Source: Glebionis coronaria
Lineage: Eukaryota > Streptophyta > Magnoliopsida > Asterales > Asteraceae
DNA length: 64,000 nt
Direction: 5' to 3'
NCBI GenBank assembly: GCA_025667525.1
Contig: CM046878.1
Coordinates: 572,984,868 to 573,048,867 of the forward strand
The notes under the pieces are model-generated. The model had not been told where the DNA came from. It was given only the letters and a program-made list of their open reading frames with translations, and searched no databases. The position numbers and the translations under genes are program-made. This document shows positions 58,143-64,000 of this stretch, piece by piece; the first letter of the stretch is position 1, and the number at the start of each line of letters is the position of its first letter.

Positions 58143-58900
58143 GCAACCTAATACGAGGAATGTGAGAGAAGCTCTCGTGTGACTTTGAAGAGAAAAGGAT
58201 TATCCTCTTCGAGTTTCAATATGAAATATCCACAAGAAAATACTAATATACGTATGTACTACTTGGGTGCAAGACCCCCAATGAAGCCTTCCTTCTTAGA
58301 ATACTCACAAGTGAACGGGGGGTTAGGTGGCGCGAAGCACTTAAGTACCTATTTACCCTTAGATGGCATTTTATAGCACATCGCCTTTCTATTCACTTAT
58401 TTGTTTGTATTCTTCGAATTGTTGCTTATTGGAAGTATTTATCTATTCTTGCTTTATTTTGTTTGATCGATACACGTGTCAAGGACCGGAACGCCCCTCA
58501 ACACGGTGTATTGCCTTGGAAATACTTATGGAGAATATGTGAATTGGTTGTTCTTATACGTATACGTATTTACTTATAATAATATATGGAAAATATTTTT
58601 GTATTTATGAGTTTTTAAGAGAAAATACTATATGTACATAAAAAACGAGAGAATCCAATAATATATATTTTTGGGTGAAATCTCTTAGGAAAAAGATTGC
58701 TTTTTGGATTTTTTAATTTGTTTGGTCAATTCTTTAGGAAAAGAATTGTTTTGTTAATTTTTAAGTTTTTATATATTTTTATATTTTTGATTTTTTATTT
58801 GTTTTTGATTTATGATACGTAAAAATAACGTTCACTAGGTGAATGGATCCCAAAAGCCAATGAAAACCGTCAATCGATAGTCTCTCGTAAAGACAAAGAA
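58143..58900 (-). other. 5' untranslated interior of element 2
   Basis: About 760 bp between PBS and gag ATG with no coherent frame. T-rich on the plus strand from 58540 to 58800. Confidence 0.5.
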
Positions 58901-58915
58901 CCGGCAGCGGCGCCA
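58901..58915 (-). other. Primer binding site of Athila-like element 2
   Basis: In element sense TGGCGCCGCTGCCGG, two bases after the LTR end and identical to element 1. Confidence 0.85.
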
Positions 58916-58917
58916 TT

Positions 58918-61915
58918 TGATATGTGTATAGTTGAAGTTCGTTTTTCTCAGTTCTTAACAAATTGAAAGTCCTAACAAGATCGAGTTTTTAATTGTTTTT
59001 GGTTGGTAAAGTATTTGGATATTCTATAGCTAATTCAAACAAAGCCTTGCTAAAATGAAAAATACAGTCTACTTATACGTAAAACAAAGTGCACAAACCA
59101 AGTTTTTATTCAAGTAAAATGCTAAAATGTAAATTCTACAAAATATAAGGACTGAAAATATAAATTCAATGGAAATTAAATGCTAAAAATGTAAAGTCAA
59201 AAAGTCTAGGGACTATATATGTAAAATCAGTTAACTAAATGGACTCAAAGTGAAAACTTATCAAACAAGTAACCAAATTCCAACTAACTTGAAAACTAAC
59301 TAACCACTTTTTTAACAACTCTGAAAATACAAGGACTTAATCTTTGCAAACCCTAATTAGTTGAAAGTTTAGCTTGAATTAGAAACTGATTAATACTAAA
59401 AGGACTAAAAGGCAATTTTTAAAACTTTTTAACCAAAAACGGGTTAAGGGACATAATATGCTCGTTTGAGCTCGTTTCTTGACCAAATAATCTCAAACCA
59501 CTTTCAAAAGACTTAAAATCAAAATTAAGCTAGACCTGTCTGAGGAATTAAGTTGAAACTGGCTAAAACTCTGATAAGCAAATTCAAATAAGCTCAAAAT
59601 AAGCTAACTGATAAGCTACTCATGAACAACTTGATTTTAATGAAGAATCTTGTTAAACAGCTCAAAATAAAAATGGGAAATCTAGTTTCAAAGAAAATGA
59701 TCCAATAATAAGCTCTAAAATTGAAAATAAGCTAAAATGAGCTTAAGTTGACTTTCGTTGACCAGATTTTTCAAAAAGCTCAAATTCTCAAAACCTACTC
59801 AAGAACACTTTCTAAATGGAAATATGAAAGAAAATTAACAAATTTCTGAAGTGGAAATGGAGATATGAGAAATCAGTCCATGCTTTATCACAGGGAATTG
59901 AAAATGCTCTAATGCTTATTAATTTGCTTATTTCTCACTCAAAACTAGATACTGTATAATTTCCTTCTACAAGCTAAAATTTGATATGTTGAGTGAAAGA
60001 TGAGAACTGGTTTCAAAGGATTTCATCCAAAATTAAAGAAATGCTAAGCAGTTGAAAATCACTACTTTCTGAAAATTTTCTTAACAAGAACTGACCCAAA
60101 CCTTTTTGTGTACCAATTGCCTTTTTGACCAAATCCTTGACTTAAAAATGACTGAAATCTTATTACTATGACTAGTTGACTTGAAATGAACCAAAATTTA
60201 CCAAATACTAACAATTAACAACAACTTGTAAGCTAATCCCAAACACTGCTTATCTGAACTTGAACAAACTTTTATGAAGAGATTTTAAGCAATTGGTTCA
60301 ACTAAGTGAAAAGTAATATCAGAACAAGTTTAATAGCTAGAATGAAATGCAAAGTACCCAAAAACAAGCAGTTAAAAAGGATAGAACTCAATTTGACTAG
60401 TTAAGCTAATATGACTGATTAATGCTGAAAACAGGACAAGAACAAGACTAATAAGCAAGTATTAAGCTACAATAAGGCTACTCAAACACTGAAATCAGAT
60501 CAAAGACAAGCTAAACACACTTTATCATGCAGATAAATAGGAATTAGCTAGGAATTGAGCATGCAAACAACAATTCAGTGGAACTAAAACTCAGAAATTG
60601 AAACCTTCTAGCTTAGGCCTCCATTGGGGAGTAGAGAAGCGCTGAGCTTTCTAGCTAGTTCTAACCACCACCTTAGCACTAGAAACAACCAAACATCTAC
60701 AAATCAACAGCTACAGTCATCTAAATCACCATTGTTGAACAGGAAAGCTTCAAATCTACTCAAACTTGAACTGGAATGAACTGAACAGGAACAACAGCTA
60801 CAAGTCTTCTCAATTAGCTAATCATGATCAAATGGTGATCATAACAAACTAATCAGCATCACAAGAGTAACAGAATGCAGGGTATGAACAGTAATGAAGG
60901 AAGATGAAAGTGAATTTTTATTGATTGAATTGGAAAGGTAGTTACAAGGCTGGTAAATTTGTTACAACTAATAACAGACTCAAGAGATTGTCAGTCTCTT
61001 GAGTTGTTAAGCTAAAACTAACTGAGATGAGAGAAAACTAAAAGTGTGTGTGTTTTCACACTTTACTACATTACAAGAAATGAAAGCTAATCTAGGGTAT
61101 TTATAGAATGCAGATGTGAAGTAGTTGGGGATTGTGACGTGTCAGAACCAATCAAAAGCTTCCACGTGGACAATTCATCTTGATTGAATTTTGCAGGTGA
61201 AGAACACTTTTGGGGATTTTTGATTGAGATGATTTCATGTTAATTGAGTTGTATGGTTGTATTCCTCTCTAAAAAACGATCATTTTTGATGTTTATATCA
61301 TCTTCTGAAACGCATCCTAGCTCAAACCCGATCCTGGCATATTTGTTGAAGAAGATGAACACGTGACATATTCTTATTGGGTAAGATATTGTCACACGGA
61401 TCGTTATCCAAGTTGGATAAAAGGTATTATTGCATGGCGTAATATCATTGGTTGAGAAAGTGTGAGTGCGCAGCACTGTTAAGATTTAGTTATTTATTAC
61501 TGGCGGCGCTAGTGGCCAGGTGTGTCACTGATTTGGCAATCCATGCCTCTTGTTTCCTTGCTTCCCATTGGTTGAGAGTATTTCACACGGATCAAGCACA
61601 TATAACTTCCAACAAATGGCAGAATTAACTCCTCAACTTTGGCAGTTTGAACTTTTGAGCTATAATCTTTATTTCTTTGACAATTTCAGTCCTACAACTT
61701 GCATTTTTCAACATTTAAGCCCTTTGACTTGATTGACTTGAGAGTTGACCAGATTTGACTTTGATCTTGACTTTGACAAATTTACACTTTTGGTCCTTCA
61801 TCTTTGGCAGATTGTCAAGATAGGTCCTTACACTTCAAAGTCTTGTCACTTTTGATCCTTCTTTGTCTTTTTCATCCAATTAACTTGATTTTTCCTTTGT
61901 TTGCTTGAAAATGCA
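58918..61915 (-). repeat. 5' LTR of Athila-like element 2, truncated
   Basis: Partner of 49379-52504. The match stops after TGCTTGAAAATGCA at about 61915, so the first 120-130 bp of the LTR (element sense), including the terminal hairpin, are missing and are replaced by the 5' interior of a third element. Confidence 0.85.
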
Positions 61916-64000
61916 AATTAATCACGACACACCTCTCCGGCAGCGACGCCAAAATGATTGTGGTAAAATACGACCTTTAGGAAAAGGAGCGTAAAAGCGG
62001 TAAGTATTAAGTGATGATTTAGGAAAATCAAGCACTAATGACCCAATGAAGTTCGTTTCCCAAGGAGGTATATGTGTGTGAAAAACTTGTTAAATGTTTG
62101 AGATTAATAATTGGTTTAGAAGGGGATGAGAAAAGAAGATGACGAAGACGTGAAAATTACTACTACGACGACAAAACGTAAAACCGTAAAAACTACAAAA
62201 ATAAAAATTAATTCTAAAAATTACCAAAAATTCACCAAAAATCAAAATAAATAAACTAAGAGTTTACCAATGATCAAAACTTTTTCAAACCTTTTAAATA
62301 ATTAAATATTCGATTTTTAAATGCTAATTAAAGCCCTAAAAATCAAATAAATTATCAAAAATCCCAAATAAAGATTTTTCAATTGGTAAACCTCTAAAAT
62401 GACCTAAAAAGATTAAAAACTATTTTTAGAAAATTTTAAACTAGTAAAAGCTATTTAAAATGATTTAAAAACTATTAAAACTTAAAATAGTTATAAAAAT
62501 TAATCTAGAAGTTGCTAAAATTATTCTAAAAGTTGCTAAAATCCTATTTTAATGTATCTAAGCTAAGAAAAATGTAAAAAGTTGAAAAATGTGAAATTTG
62601 AAAAATAATAATAAAATAATATTAAAATAATATTAAAAATCCAAAATTTGTAAAAAATTCTAAAAACTTGCAAACTAGTTTATTTTAACCTAAATAAACA
62701 GAAAATCAAAGTGAAATGACCAGAATACCCCTATTGGGCCCTCAAATGGGCCAAAACCAAATTCAGCCAACACAAATGGGCTTTTTAGCCCAAAAAGTCA
62801 AACTTAGCCCAAATGACTTGGAAAAGCCCCATCTGACTCAAAATTTAATTCTAAACACAAAACTCTAAAGGCTCAAAAGTTGAATGTGAGCTTATCACAA
62901 CTTAATAAGCAAACAACTTATTCTTATTGGGCTTTTTAGCCCATTAAGCAATAAGCTAATGCCATAAGCTCTAATTTGACACACAACCTTCTATTGGGAT
63001 GCTTATGAGATCTGTAAAAAGAAATTTTAAAAAAGCACACTCAATAAGCCAGCAATAAGCAAAGTAATATTTCACTAAAAGACAAAATAGTCGTTTTTGA
63101 GAAATAAGGCACCTCAGGACTTGATTCAACTTGCAAAATGTCACAAATGGACTCAATAAGCCAAAAAAAATCAACAAAATTACAATTAGCAAAACCAATA
63201 AGCCAGAATAAGCCAATAAGCACTTATGAAAAAGTCAAATAAGTTAGTTTTCTAGTCAAAACTTAAAGTCAACCCACCAAATGCTCTAGTATGAACAAAT
63301 GGGTCAAATAATGAGCACCTATTACAAAATACAAGTTGTTGCTGGTTAAAATAAGCTATTATAGCTTAATGATAAACTGAAACCCAATTAACACTAGCAG
63401 TGGTAACTAGCAGGGGAAAGGAGTTCCCACTGCTTTGACTATTTGACCAAGCTTTTTAGAGAGATTTAGTTGGATTCAATTGGAAACAAGGGCACCCTTG
63501 TGATCAGTTAATCACAGGGAGTCAATATCAACATGAAAATCACAATTTGGTTCACACAATAAGCCAGAATCAATCAAACAGTCACCAGATCATGCACATA
63601 CATGGAAAATAAGCAGTTATGCAATAATAAGCAGATTAAGCCTGAATAAGCCAACCAAACTTAGCAGGATGCATACACAAGCTATATAAACTATGAATAA
63701 GCACAAATAAACTTAAATCAAACACTGAATCAAAGTAAATAACAAGATCAAAGCATATAAAGTTACTGATGAACAAAGTGCATATGCAGAATCCTATTTG
63801 CTGATCTATTTGACACTAGATCCAAATTCAAGCACTTAAATCTCTTCTCCTGGTGTAATTAACTAAGGTTTAGCACTTGTTAGCCCTAGCCTAAGCTTAG
63901 ATCTAGGTGTCCTCAAAATCCTAGCCAATTTTACCAAGTAAACAAGATTTTATACCCTAATTAAGAATCTAGGTGTTTCAAACCACAAATATTGCAGATA
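61916..64000 (-). mobile_element. Athila-like element 3: PBS and partial 5' LTR
   Basis: In element sense an LTR ends ACCACAATCA at 61955, then TTT and the PBS TGGCGTCGCTGCCGG (61952-61938), a tRNA-Asp-type site with one base different from the other two elements. Only about 40 bp of interior remain before the junction with element 2. The LTR runs beyond the window end, so it exceeds 2 kb. It is AT-rich with many AATAAGCC or GGCTTATT words. The open frames at 62971-63223 lie in it and have no familiar motif. Confidence 0.75.
61938..61952 (-). other. Primer binding site of Athila-like element 3
   Basis: TGGCGTCGCTGCCGG in element sense, three bases after the LTR end. Confidence 0.75.

Overview
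The window is nuclear DNA from a flowering plant, most likely a eudicot. It holds a spliced cytosolic ribosomal protein gene with a plant-type RP promoter, AT-rich intergenic DNA, small MITE-like elements, and LTR retrotransposons of the plant Ty1/copia, Tekay-like chromovirus and Athila-like Ty3/gypsy types. I cannot fix the family or species from sequence alone. Nothing here is organised as operons.

Layout. 1-6.4 kb is AT-rich intergenic DNA with foldback and MITE insertions, including one two-level nest (a GC-rich foldback inside a Stowaway-like MITE inside one of two tandem hAT-like copies). 6.485-9.16 kb is the only confident cellular gene: RPL10a (uL1) on the minus strand, with five coding exons, a 1.47-kb leader intron and three site II motifs plus a telo-box upstream. 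9.3-9.73 kb is a hAT-like MITE. 10.03-18.70 kb is a complete but dead minus-strand copia element with an internal 748-bp tandem duplication. 19.09-21.06 kb is a deleted second copia element. 21.06-24.68 kb is LTR-like debris containing an array of small GC-rich hairpins.

24.68-46.49 kb is a plus-strand gypsy element with 2.67-kb LTRs and a decayed interior. It is split by a young minus-strand Athila-like element (30.85-42.01 kb; 1,622-bp LTRs differing at only about ten positions by eye). The composite sits in the 3' LTR of a minus-strand chromovirus (46.49-49.38 kb) that carries a chromodomain. That chromovirus is cut inside its RT domain by a second Athila-like element (49.38-61.9 kb). This second element keeps gag and protease but has no RT, RNase H or integrase, and carries an unfamiliar downstream ORF in their place. 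It is joined to the 5' end of a third Athila-like element whose LTR runs off the window.

Inferred order of events: chromovirus first; the 2.67-kb-LTR gypsy element and the RT-less Athila-like element inserted into it independently; the young Athila-like element inserted into the gypsy element last. The most unusual material is the RT-less Athila-like derivative, and a repeated polypurine-like motif with a conserved hairpin shared by both Athila-like elements.
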